Assembly (NCBI GenBank): GCA_910583725.1
Contig: CAJTXZ010000015.1
Location: forward strand, 6,970 to 70,969
Direction of reading: 5' to 3'
Origin: an uncultured Vampirovibrio sp.
Lineage (GTDB): Bacteria > Cyanobacteriota > Vampirovibrionia > Gastranaerophilales > Gastranaerophilaceae
Length of the DNA: 64,000 nucleotides
The notes beneath the pieces are model-generated. The model searched no databases, was not told the DNA's origin, and was given only the letters and a program-made list of their open reading frames with translations. Positions 51,500 through 60,162 of this stretch are shown here, in pieces. Positions within the stretch are counted from its first letter, which is position 1; each line of letters starts with the position of its first letter. The translations under genes were made by a program, and so were the position numbers.

Positions 51500-52483
51500 A
51501 TGAAGATTTTAAGGGGACTTGTTTTTTGCTCTTTATTTGCACTTTTTGCGTTTTGTGTATGTAAATCAGGTTTTTGCAAAGCAATAAATTTGAATTCACT
51601 GACCTTGGCAATTATTATCGGAATGCTTATAGGAAATGTTTTCAACAAATTTATTCCCGATAACTTTAGGGAAGGCATTACATTTTCGGCTAAAAAACTT
51701 TTAAGGCTTGCAATCATTCTTTATGGTTTCAGAATAACTTTTCAACAAATATTTCAGGTTGGCATGCAGGGTTTTTGGGCCGATGTTATTATGCTCACTA
51801 CTACATATCTTCTCGGATATTATTTTGGAACAAGGGTATTTAAACTTGATAAAGATTTATGTATGCTAACTTCAATAGGCTCTTCTGTTTGCGGCGCTGC
51901 TGCGGTTCTTGGCACAGATTCCATGCTTAAAGCTGATTCACACAAGGTTTCACTTGCTGTTTCAACCGTTGTGCTTTTTGGAACAATTTCTATGTTTTTA
52001 TATCCATTTTTGTGCTCTTTTGGATTTTTACCACAGGAGGTGTTTGGAATTTACATTGGCTCTACAATCCATGAGGTTGCCCAGGTTGTTGCAGCGGGAA
52101 GCGCTATTTCTCCCGAGGCTTGTGACACAGCTGTTATAGTAAAATTGACACGCGTTATGATGCTTGTGCCATATTTATTTTTACTTGGGCTTTACCTTGC
52201 TAAAAAATCAAAAACAAAAAGAACAAAGGTGCCAATGCCCTGGTTTGCAATTTTATTTGTCGTTGTTTGCGGTTTCAATTCTTTAAATTTGTTGCCCGCA
52301 ATAATTAAGAGTGGAATTATAGAATTCGATATATTCTTGTTAACCGTTGCAATGTTTGGCCTTGGGGTAGAAACTAATTTTGAAAAAATAAAAGGCCTCG
52401 GACTAAAACCTATACTGCTTGCAGGCATAATGTTTGTATGGCTTGTATTTTTTGGAGGATTTATTGCAAAAGTTATTGCATAG
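51500..52483 (+). CDS. YeiH family putative sulfate exporter
   Basis: Membrane protein of 327 residues with about ten segments. Family strings are LAIIIGMLIGN, LRLAIILYGFRITFQQI, SIGSSVCGAAAVLG, and STIHEVAQVVAAG. The family (UPF0324/PSE) is annotated as a putative sulfate exporter, with little direct evidence for substrate. ATG start with GGAGG at good spacing. Divergent from the two-component system, with about 120 bases between. Confidence 0.88.
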   Translation: MKILRGLVFCSLFALFAFCVCKSGFCKAINLNSLTLAIIIGMLIGNVFNKFIPDNFREGITFSAKKLLRLAIILYGFRITFQQIFQVGMQGFWADVIMLTTTYLLGYYFGTRVFKLDKDLCMLTSIGSSVCGAAAVLGTDSMLKADSHKVSLAVSTVVLFGTISMFLYPFLCSFGFLPQEVFGIYIGSTIHEVAQVVAAGSAISPEACDTAVIVKLTRVMMLVPYLFLLGLYLAKKSKTKRTKVPMPWFAILFVVVCGFNSLNLLPAIIKSGIIEFDIFLLTVAMFGLGVETNFEKIKGLGLKPILLAGIMFVWLVFFGGFIAKVIA

Positions 52484-52585
52484 ACTACAGTAACAATAAA
52501 AATTAACAATGTAGTAAAAATTTAATATAGAAGGTCGCTGTGAAGCGTTTAATAAGATTACGGATTAAATATGTTATTGTAAATT

Positions 52586-52607
52586 GACACTAAGTTTGAG
52601 AATTTGC
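52586..52607 (+). repeat. Short inverted repeat left of the Vat-like gene
   Basis: GACACTAAGTTTGAGAATTTGC. The inverted partner lies at 53346-53367, with the shared core AGTTTGAGAAT and 15 of 17 matching bases overall. Two more related pieces lie at 53481-53498 and 53541-53555. Confidence 0.5.
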
Positions 52608-52625
52608 AACAGAAGATTTGAAAAA

Positions 52626-53270
52626 TCAGCTTTTCAAGAGTATGCGAATTTCATTTTTTACTTTTTCAATATTATTGTCCGTTAAAATCGGAATTAAACT
52701 TTTAATTTCTTCTATGCTTTTATCCCACCATTTTAATTCCAGCATTAATTCAATTAATTTATTATCTAATCTTTTTCTTATAACTTTAGCAGGATTTCCG
52801 GCTACAATAGTATAGGGTTCAATATCTTTTGTAACAACACTGTTTAACCCTATTATTGCGCCATCTCCAATATGAACTCCGGGCAAAATTATTGCATTTT
52901 GTCCTATCCAAACATCATTCCCTACAACAGTGTCACCTTTTAGAGGCATTTTTGATAATGGCGGAGTTTCTTGTTCCCATCCTTCAAATATATAAAATGG
53001 ATAAGTGGAAACACTGTTCATTTGGTGATTTGCACCGTTCATTATAAAATTAACCCCTGAAGCTATTTGACAAAATTTTCCTATGATTAACTTATCACCA
53101 TTGAAATCATAATGATGAGTCACATGGGATTCAAAATCAGCATCTCCAAAATATGTAAAATCTCCAACTATAATATTAGGATTTTTAATAGTTGGCTTTA
53201 TATAAATCAAGCTTTCAATATTCGGTATCGGGTTTACTATATCAGGATTTGGAAGATTGCTCTTTTTCAT
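52626..53270 (-). CDS. Vat-like xenobiotic (streptogramin A) O-acetyltransferase
   Basis: Protein of 214 residues, left-handed beta-helix acetyltransferase of the CatB/Vat group. It follows known Vat proteins closely: HHYDFNGDKLIIGKFCQI, FIMNGANHQMNSVSTYPF with His82 at the catalytic position reported for VatD, LKGDTVVGNDVWIGQNA, and AGNPAKVIRKR. Vat enzymes acetylate group A streptogramins using acetyl-CoA. Whether this one confers resistance or has another acceptor cannot be read from sequence. It is flanked by short inverted repeats, suggesting past transfer. Confidence 0.85.
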   Translation of the reverse strand: MKKSNLPNPDIVNPIPNIESLIYIKPTIKNPNIIVGDFTYFGDADFESHVTHHYDFNGDKLIIGKFCQIASGVNFIMNGANHQMNSVSTYPFYIFEGWEQETPPLSKMPLKGDTVVGNDVWIGQNAIILPGVHIGDGAIIGLNSVVTKDIEPYTIVAGNPAKVIRKRLDNKLIELMLELKWWDKSIEEIKSLIPILTDNNIEKVKNEIRILLKS

Positions 53271-53700
53271 AAGATTTTGCCCCTTTTAGAGTAATCTTAA
53301 CATAAAAGATTTAATTTACTTTCTTTTTAAGCAATTTTTAATATAGCATTCTCAAACTATGTGTTGCTTTTTAAATTTCCATAAATTACTGCTACTGTTA
53401 AGTTTTATCTATTGAGTCGAAATAAATTTATAGCATTTTAGGGTAAAAACTTCTGTATCTTTAAAATAGACCAAAATTTTAACACTTGAGAATTTGCATT
53501 TTGATTTCATAGCTCGCTTTTTAGTTGGTTTTCTTCCGTTGTCAAACTAAGTGTTATCTTACAAATGTTATTGATAAAAAATCAAATTACTCAAATTACT
53601 CACTTACCCAAAATAATCATACCATTTGACCTAAGTAAAAAACGGCGAAAAATTAGGCTATTATTCAAAAAATAGGTTTGCCATGCAAGCTTTTAAAACA
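53271..53700. other. Repeat-bearing gap between the Vat-like gene and tRNA-Ser
   Basis: No gene seen. It holds the right inverted repeat (53346-53367) and a 75-base segment bounded by AACACTT (53481) and AAGTGTT (53555) that looks like a tiny inverted-repeat element related to the same motif. Confidence 0.45.
53346..53367 (-). repeat. Short inverted repeat right of the Vat-like gene
   Basis: Reverse complement reads GCAACACATAGTTTGAGAATGC, partner of 52586-52607. The two bracket a 740-base segment carrying only the acetyltransferase. Confidence 0.5.
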
Positions 53701-53787
53701 CGGAAAGGGAGGGATTCGAACCCTCGGCGGAGTTTCCCCCGCACAGACGTTCCAGGTCTGCACCTTAAACCACTCGGACACCTCTCC
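53701..53787 (-). tRNA. tRNA-Ser (anticodon GGA)
   Basis: Class II tRNA of 87 bases: acceptor GGAGAGG/CCTTTCC, D arm TCCGAGTGGTTTAAGG, anticodon stem CAGAC/GTCTG with loop CTGGAAC (GGA), long variable arm GCGGGGGAAACTCCGC, T loop TTCGAAT, discriminator G. CCA is not encoded. Confidence 0.95.
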
Positions 53788-54066
53788 ATTAATATTATTG
53801 TGTTTTTAACCTATTATATGTCTTTTTTATGCCCAACTAAATTATTTAATAAATCAAGGGCTTTTTATTATCTGACAGTAAAACGTGATTATAAATGTTC
53901 AAAGTTGTTTTAGTGTTTTTATGACCTAAACACCTACTTACATATATTAATGGAATTATATTTTAAAGTAAATAGGTGTGTAAACAAAATTTTATAATTT
54001 TTTATTTTTGTATGGTTGTAAATTTTGTTTTACAAAATAAGAAAAAATATCCATCCGGGTTTATTA

Positions 54067-54567
54067 TTATCTGCAGCTGTTACAATCCTTGCACCCTGAA
54101 GTACAGTTTACGCATTTTTCGGATATTTTTCCATTGGCAAGGCTGTGTTTGCAGCTCTTTAACCATTTTGGTTCCTTGCAGGAACACTGCTTCATAAAAT
54201 CAAGAAAGTGTACAAATTTGGTTAATACATCTTCTGTCATAGAATATTCAAAAGCGCTTGCATTATTATCTGCTTCTGTTTTTTCTATTTCTAGAACTCG
54301 GTTTAAAAACTCTGAAATTGTATTGTGACGGTAAATTTTTAATTGAACGGTATTAAAACCTTCTTGTGTTAAAGATATGTTGCCGTAAGGAATATAGTTA
54401 ATGAGTCCTCGTCGAGCTAAAGTTCTTATTGCTGTTGCAGCTGAGGCTCCGCCTATGTTTAAATAATCTGCGACATCTTTTACTATGATATTTGGGTTAT
54501 TTTTTGAAATATCATAAATCGCAAGTAGATATTTTTCCAAGCTCTCTGTGAGTCTTTTTTCTGACAT
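54067..54567 (-). CDS. DtxR/MntR-like metalloregulator with a cysteine-rich tail
   Basis: Protein of 166 residues. N-terminal winged helix SLEKYLLAIYDISKNN, IVKDVADYLNIGGASAATA, LARRGLINYIPYG is typical of DtxR family repressors, followed by the dimerisation/metal domain with IYRHNTISEFLNRVL. From about residue 125 the tail is full of cysteines (CSCKEPKWLKSC, KCVNCTSGCKDCNSC; ten in all), which is not standard for DtxR or MntR. It could bind iron-sulfur, zinc or copper. Lies 20 bases downstream of the membrane-protein gene on the same strand. Confidence 0.82.
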   Translation of the reverse strand: MSEKRLTESLEKYLLAIYDISKNNPNIIVKDVADYLNIGGASAATAIRTLARRGLINYIPYGNISLTQEGFNTVQLKIYRHNTISEFLNRVLEIEKTEADNNASAFEYSMTEDVLTKFVHFLDFMKQCSCKEPKWLKSCKHSLANGKISEKCVNCTSGCKDCNSCR

Positions 54568-54587
54568 AGCTACTTTATACCATAAAA

Positions 54588-56117
54588 TTAAACTCTTGTA
54601 TTTGTTTTAAAAAGAAATTTTTTAAAAACACCTGGAAGTTTTTTGTTTAAAGAGAAATTGAACGAAGTTTCTGCACTTGTAGGTTTTTCAATATTTTTGT
54701 TTGTATTTTTCTTGTGTTTTGTCATCCAAATATTTAATTTTGGAAGCAACACTCCTAACATTATTGCAGAATACGCAATTCCAGATAATTGAGCAATGTT
54801 TAATTTTCTCAAATTTTGTTTAATGTTTCCGCCTTGTGCAATAATTTCTTTTTGAGATTTTAGGGAAATATTAGACAACCAATGCTTAACTCCTTTTCCT
54901 TGTTTTGAAATATTAAACAGGTTTGCTTTTTTGGGGTCTAATATTTGTCCGACACCTTTTGCAACAAAACCGCCTAAAACAAGCCAGGATAAAAAGCCAA
55001 GATAATCTCTGACATTTGTTTCCCTTAATTCTGTTGAATCTTTAGAAGCAAAAATTCTACCCAAAATTAAAGTCCCATAAATTGTTTTAATGGCATTTCC
55101 GCCCGTTGCAGCACCACTAAATTCAAGCTTTTTAATGATGTCGGATGGTTTTTTTAATCCCATAACACTTGATAGCATTGAAAGAAAAACTCCCGCAGAT
55201 AAGGCTTTTTTTACCCATAATCCTTTTTCTTTTTTTATTTCGTTTTTGCCTTTTACATTTTTTTCATAATTATTTTCGCCAACAAAATTATCTATACCTG
55301 TCCTTTTTTTAGTCAGGCTTCTGTTAATAAATTGATTTGTAATTGCTAAAAGCATAGATAAAGGCATTGCAATTGCAATTCTTGAATTATTCAAAGTTTT
55401 TAATTTTTCAATAATTAGTTTAGGATTTGCACCTTCTTTAAAAAATACATTTTGTGAAACGTCAATAATATCTCTTACAATATGAGATAAATTATCACTG
55501 TAACTTTTTGTGTCATTTTCTACAGTGATATTGTTATCTGCTTTTAAAGCCTGAATCATATTATCTTCCAAATTTTTAATTGTTTGTTTTCGTGATTTTT
55601 TATCAAGAGAAGGATTTTTTATTATTTCAACAAATTTTTCTTTAATATCTTTAAGTTTATCAGGATTTACATGAGAAAATTTTGTAACTTTTTCCCCTGA
55701 AATTCCTGATAATGAATTCAAGGTCTTTTCTAAGAAATTATTAAGGTTTGTATCGGATTGTTTATAAATTGTAGAATATGTATCAATGGCATTATTTGTT
55801 AACCATGAATTACTGTTTACTTTTACATCAGGCTTATATATTTTAGAAAATAGTTTTGAAGTTAAAAGCGCAAAAACTATTGCGCTAAATTCTGCAATAA
55901 ATGTTCCTGTGTATTCTCTAAACCCCATTTCTATTCCCGCTTGTTTTCCTCTATTATTAAATTCAACAATTGTCCTTGGGGTGTCCATTGCAAAAACATC
56001 TATAAAGGAGGCGTTTAACATATCATTATTGCCTAATGCATAAAGAGCTTGTGATAGTGGTGACAAATTAATACCTGTAAAATTTACAGGCGCTGTATTT
56101 AACGTATTTATTCTCAT
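54588..56117 (-). CDS. Membrane protein of unknown function
   Basis: Protein of 509 residues, unrecognised. The N-terminus MRINTLNTAPVNFTGINLS is followed by several hydrophobic segments separated by long charged helices (for example TFIAEFSAIVFALLTSKLF near 80, IAIAMPLSMLLAITNQF near 250, KALSAGVFLSMLSSVMG near 305, IAYSAIMLGVLLPKL near 455). The layout is reminiscent of the large protein at 45769, but no direct sequence repeat links them. Basic C-terminus. Probably cotranscribed with the DtxR-like gene, which follows after 20 bases. Confidence 0.7.
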   Translation of the reverse strand: MRINTLNTAPVNFTGINLSPLSQALYALGNNDMLNASFIDVFAMDTPRTIVEFNNRGKQAGIEMGFREYTGTFIAEFSAIVFALLTSKLFSKIYKPDVKVNSNSWLTNNAIDTYSTIYKQSDTNLNNFLEKTLNSLSGISGEKVTKFSHVNPDKLKDIKEKFVEIIKNPSLDKKSRKQTIKNLEDNMIQALKADNNITVENDTKSYSDNLSHIVRDIIDVSQNVFFKEGANPKLIIEKLKTLNNSRIAIAMPLSMLLAITNQFINRSLTKKRTGIDNFVGENNYEKNVKGKNEIKKEKGLWVKKALSAGVFLSMLSSVMGLKKPSDIIKKLEFSGAATGGNAIKTIYGTLILGRIFASKDSTELRETNVRDYLGFLSWLVLGGFVAKGVGQILDPKKANLFNISKQGKGVKHWLSNISLKSQKEIIAQGGNIKQNLRKLNIAQLSGIAYSAIMLGVLLPKLNIWMTKHKKNTNKNIEKPTSAETSFNFSLNKKLPGVFKKFLFKTNTRV

Positions 56118-56736
56118 TTTTATTCCTCTGTGTATAATCTTTTAAAGCGGCCTTGCATACAAAATAGCTTTAAACCTTTTTATTGTTTTAGGGTTTAAGG
56201 ACTAAAATAAAGTAAAAAATATTGCACTAAAACTAAGTCCTTAAACATAAAAGGCTACAACAGTAATTTTGAAATTTTTTTGAATAAATTTTAGTCATAA
56301 TTTAATTATTTAACAAATAAAATTGTTGTCAATACTTCAAAGTTGTAAAAACTCAATGTTTGTAATATGTTAAGGTATAGCATAACAATTTAAAATCAGG
56401 TGGTGAAATAATTGATAAGGTAAAATAAAAACTGACGGGTATGACGCAAATATCCTTATAAAAAAACGGAAAAGTATGACAATTTAAATTGTTATCATTA
56501 AACGCTTAGTGGAGCAGTTTTAGTTCTGCTGTAACTATAAATTTTGTCGCAATTGGTATAGGTATAATTTGGATTATTGATAATGATATTATAGATTTAA
56601 TTATATAAAATGATCTAAAATAAAAATGGACTTTCGATAACGAAACTCACACTTTTGGGTTATTTTCAAAATCCTCGAACTTTTGAAATACGCTTGGGAC
56701 AACAAAAAAGAGGCCTTTTGACCTCAATTTTTCGAA
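56118..56736. other. Non-coding gap upstream of the membrane-protein gene
   Basis: About 620 AT-rich bases between a minus-strand gene start and tRNA-Lys. No gene, RNA or strong hairpin was recognised. Confidence 0.5.
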
Positions 56737-56812
56737 ATGGTGGGCCTGGTGGGACTCGAACCCACGACCAAAAGATTAAGAGTCTCCTGCGCTACCAACT
56801 GCGCTACAGGCC
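56737..56812 (-). tRNA. tRNA-Lys (anticodon CTT)
   Basis: 76 bases with encoded CCA: acceptor GGGCCTG/CAGGCCC, D arm GCGC AGTTGGTA GCGC, anticodon stem GGAGA/TCTTT (two G-U pairs) with loop CTCTTAA (CTT, reads AAG), T arm GTGGG TTCGAGT CCCAC, discriminator A. Confidence 0.95.
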
Positions 56813-57013
56813 CAAAAACTCCTTTATTAAAATATCATCAAAATGTTTAAAAATCAAGCTTAATTTTTTTTATAGATATTCAAGATTTATCCATCACTGC
56901 TTTTTAATTTCTCCAGTTTTAATGTTTAAGTGTAAAATTAATGTTTTAACAAAAGGACTTCAATCTTCTAAAATATTGTTTAAGTATTAAAGTTTCCTAA
57001 GCAATATACTAAA

Positions 57014-57039
57014 AAGATGCGGGTTATAATCCGCATCTT
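57014..57039 (-). terminator. Terminator of clpC
   Basis: AAGATGCGG (57014-57022) and CCGCATCTT (57031-57039) form a perfect 9-bp stem with an 8-base loop; on the minus strand it is followed by TTTTTAG. It lies about 25 bases after the clpC stop. Confidence 0.75.
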
Positions 57040-57064
57040 AGATTAACTTATGGTGAAAATTTTG

Positions 57065-59509
57065 TTATTGTTTTTTCTCTATGATGATATTATCATCCTG
57101 CATCTTCATTACAAGGGCATCATTTGGAAGATATTTCCCTGTTAGAATTTCTTCAGCCAAAACATCTTCTATCTTTTTCTGGATGACTCTTCTAAGCGGT
57201 CTTGCGCCGTATGCCTCATTATAGCCTTCTTTTGCAAGATAATCCTTTACATCATCACAAACTTCAATTTGAAGTTTTCTCTCATCAAGACGTTTGAACA
57301 AATCCTTAAGCATAAGATCAACAATCTGCCTGATTTCTTCTTTGCTTAGGTGTGCAAATACGATAATATCATCAATACGGTTTAAAAATTCCGGCCTAAA
57401 AGATTTTTTCATTTCTTCCATAACCGTATCTTTTAATTTTTCGTACTTGTCTTTCTTTGAATCCTGAGAAATAGAGAAGCCAAGTTTTTGGGTAGATGTT
57501 ATCATACTGGCACCCACGTTTGATGTCATAATGATTATTGTATTTTTGAAGTTTACAAGTCTTCCTTTTGAATCAGTCAAACGGCCGTCATCCAATATTT
57601 GAAGCATTATATTAAATACATCAGGATGTGCTTTTTCAATTTCATCAAAAAGTACAACAGAATACGGCTTTTTCCTGATAATTTCTGTCATATGTCCGCC
57701 GTCATCGTAACCCACATACCCGGGGGGAGAGCCTATAAGTTTTGATGTTGTATGTTTTTCCATAAATTCGGACATATCAATCCTTACAATATTATCTTCA
57801 GAGCCGAAAACTGCCTCTGCAAGTGCTTTTGCAAGTTCTGTTTTACCAACACCGGTAGGCCCGGAGAAGATAAAACTTCCAATTGGCCTGTTTGGTGATT
57901 TTAAGCCAACTCTTGCGCGTCTTATAGATTTGGAAAGCGCAACAACGGCTTCGTTTTGTCCTATAACCCTGTTATGAAGAGTTTCTTCAAGTTTTAATAA
58001 TCTTTCTGATTCACCTTCTGTGATTTTTGTAACAGGAATGCCTGTGATGGTTGAAACAACAGCAGCAACCTCATCAACACCGACAGTTGGCTTATTGGCA
58101 TCCTGTGTGTTTCTCCACTGGTCTTGATATTCCCTGATTTTATCCTTAATTTGCGCCTCAAGGTCCCTTAAGTCGGATGCTTTTTCAAATTCCTGATTTC
58201 TGATTGCATCCTCTTTTTCTTTAATTGTTGCTTTCAATTCCTTTTCAAGCTCTTTTCCCTCGGGAGGCAGGCTTGAAACATTAAGACGGACCTTTGAAGC
58301 TGCTTCATCAATAAGGTCAATTGCTTTATCGGGCAAAAATCTCTCGGTTATAAATTTGCTTGAAAGTTCTGTTGCGGCAACTATGGCTTCATCCGATATA
58401 AATAACTTATGATGTTCTTCATATTTGGATTTTAAGCCCTTAATTATCTGAATTGTTTCTTCAACTGATGGCTGCTCAACAAGAACCATCTGAAAACGTC
58501 TTTCAAGAGCTGAATCCTTCTCGATATGTTTTCTGTACTCATCAAGTGTTGTTGCGCCAATTACCTGAATTTCACCGCGGCTCAATGCCGGTTTCAGTAT
58601 ATTGGCAGCATCAATAGCACCTTCTGCAGCACCTGCACCTATAAGGGTGTGCATTTCATCAATTACAAGAATAATGTTGCCAGCTTGCCTTATTTCGTCC
58701 ATGATTTTTTTAAGGCGTTCTTCAAATTCACCCCTGTATTTTGTTCCTGCAACCAAAAGACCCATATCAAGCTGAATGATTTTTTTGTTTTCCAGGATGT
58801 CAGGTACTTCGCAATCAACTATTTTCATTGCAAGCCCTTGCGCTATGGCTGTTTTACCAACGCCGGGCTCACCAACAAGGATAGGATTATTCTTTGTCCT
58901 TCTTGCTAATATTTGAATAACCCTTTCAATTTCCTTTTCGCGTCCTACAACAGGATCAAGCCTCTGCTCTTGTGCTGCAAGAGTTAAGTCTGTACCGAAT
59001 TCATCAAGACTTGGTGTTTTTGCCTTAGTTTGCGGAGCGCCCGTCGTTGTGGTTTGGGGGCCCTGCCCTGTTCTTGTTTCGCCAAGAAGTTTTATAACGT
59101 TACTTCTGCACTTATTGAGATCAACCCCAAGATTTTCGAGAACTTTAGCTGCTACGCCCTCACCTTCCCTGATTAAACCAAGAAGAAGGTGTTCGGTGCC
59201 AATATAGTTGTGTCCAAGTTGTCTCGCCTCATCCCAGGATAGTTCCAAAACTTTTTTGGCTCTTGGGGTAAATGGAATTTCAACAGCCACAAAGCCTGAG
59301 CCTCTTCCTATGATTTTTTCCACCTGGGCTCTTGCGTCTTTGATATTTACACCCATGGATTTAAGTGTTTTAGCAGCGACTCCTGAGCCCTCTCCTATTA
59401 AACCCAAAAGAACCTGTTCTGTTCCTACAAAATTATGTCCGAGGCGTCTTGCTTCTTCTTGTGCAAGCATTATTACCCGGATTGCTTTTTCAGTGAATCT
59501 TTCAAACAT
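57065..59509 (-). CDS. clpC: ATP-dependent protease chaperone subunit ClpC
   Basis: HSP100 unfoldase that feeds ClpP. Two Clp-N repeats (residues 1-150, NFVGTEQVLLGL and NYIGTEHLLLGL), first AAA+ module with Walker A GEPGVGKTAIAQG, a middle region including a UVR-like segment (about 415-460), second AAA+ module with GPTGVGKTELAKAL and VVLFDEIEKAHPDVFN. 814 residues is typical for ClpC of cyanobacteria and Gram-positives. No ctsR, mcsA or mcsB genes are adjacent, unlike in Bacillus. Single gene with its own terminator. Confidence 0.96.
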   Translation of the reverse strand: MFERFTEKAIRVIMLAQEEARRLGHNFVGTEQVLLGLIGEGSGVAAKTLKSMGVNIKDARAQVEKIIGRGSGFVAVEIPFTPRAKKVLELSWDEARQLGHNYIGTEHLLLGLIREGEGVAAKVLENLGVDLNKCRSNVIKLLGETRTGQGPQTTTTGAPQTKAKTPSLDEFGTDLTLAAQEQRLDPVVGREKEIERVIQILARRTKNNPILVGEPGVGKTAIAQGLAMKIVDCEVPDILENKKIIQLDMGLLVAGTKYRGEFEERLKKIMDEIRQAGNIILVIDEMHTLIGAGAAEGAIDAANILKPALSRGEIQVIGATTLDEYRKHIEKDSALERRFQMVLVEQPSVEETIQIIKGLKSKYEEHHKLFISDEAIVAATELSSKFITERFLPDKAIDLIDEAASKVRLNVSSLPPEGKELEKELKATIKEKEDAIRNQEFEKASDLRDLEAQIKDKIREYQDQWRNTQDANKPTVGVDEVAAVVSTITGIPVTKITEGESERLLKLEETLHNRVIGQNEAVVALSKSIRRARVGLKSPNRPIGSFIFSGPTGVGKTELAKALAEAVFGSEDNIVRIDMSEFMEKHTTSKLIGSPPGYVGYDDGGHMTEIIRKKPYSVVLFDEIEKAHPDVFNIMLQILDDGRLTDSKGRLVNFKNTIIIMTSNVGASMITSTQKLGFSISQDSKKDKYEKLKDTVMEEMKKSFRPEFLNRIDDIIVFAHLSKEEIRQIVDLMLKDLFKRLDERKLQIEVCDDVKDYLAKEGYNEAYGARPLRRVIQKKIEDVLAEEILTGKYLPNDALVMKMQDDNIIIEKKQ

Positions 59510-59588
59510 TATAAACTTCCTTAAAATCGGATTACTAATTCGTTAATTTAAGTTTATCACTAAAATATTTTTTCTCAAACGAACCAGT

Positions 59589-60023
59589 TTACTCAATCAT
59601 ATCGATACGTTTTTTATGTCTCCCGCCCTCAAAACCGGTTTTAAGCCATATATCAACAATATCTAATGCTAAATAATCGCCGATAACCCTTTCTCCGAGG
59701 CATAAAATATTTGAATTGTTGTGTGCCCTTGAAACTCTTGCAGAATAAGTATTTTCAATTGACACTGCCCTAATGCCTCTTGTTTTGTTTGCAGTTATAC
59801 TCATGCCGAGCCCTGTGCCGCAAATTAATATTCCTCTGTCAAATTCACCGTTTGCAACGGCTTTTGAAACTTCTTTTGCAACTTCTGGATAGTCGCTTGC
59901 TTCCTTCATATAAATGCCGAAGTCTTTATGTTCAATATTGTGAACTTCCAAATATTCCTTGATTTTTTCTTTAAGGTGAAAACCGCCATGGTCACAGCCG
60001 ATGGCAACTTTTAAATTTTCCAT
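59589..60023 (-). CDS. rpiB: Ribose-5-phosphate isomerase B
   Basis: Interconverts ribose 5-phosphate and ribulose 5-phosphate. Family features: IGCDHGGFHLKEKI at the N-terminus, GILICGTGLGMSITANK with the active-site Cys, and RAHNNSNILCLGERV. 144 residues is standard. ATG start preceded by a strong AAGGAGG. With the split transketolase elsewhere in the window it serves the non-oxidative pentose phosphate pathway. Confidence 0.94.
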   Translation of the reverse strand: MENLKVAIGCDHGGFHLKEKIKEYLEVHNIEHKDFGIYMKEASDYPEVAKEVSKAVANGEFDRGILICGTGLGMSITANKTRGIRAVSIENTYSARVSRAHNNSNILCLGERVIGDYLALDIVDIWLKTGFEGGRHKKRIDMIE

Positions 60024-60116
60024 ATATTTATTACCTCCTTATTAAGCCTATTTGTTAATTATACAAATTTTTTAAAGGAGTGTAAACTGTATTAATTTAT
60101 GTAATGAAATTATAAT

Positions 60117-60145
60117 AAAAAAGCCCGCTTATTACGGGCTTTTTT
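60117..60145. terminator. Bidirectional terminator
   Basis: AAAAAAGCCCG, 7-base loop, CGGGCTTTTTT: GC-rich stem flanked by A and T runs, so it works in both directions. It ends the coiled-coil gene at 60163. Confidence 0.8.
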
Positions 60146-60162
60146 GTGTAGGTTTAAAGTTA

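Noticed and set aside
53683..53913. 76-codon frame
   Set aside because: It overlaps tRNA-Ser; peptides of the type GRDSNPRR are a typical false product of tRNA sequence.
56655..56990. 111-codon frame
   Set aside because: It overlaps tRNA-Lys and reads GGPGGTRTHD, a typical tRNA artefact.
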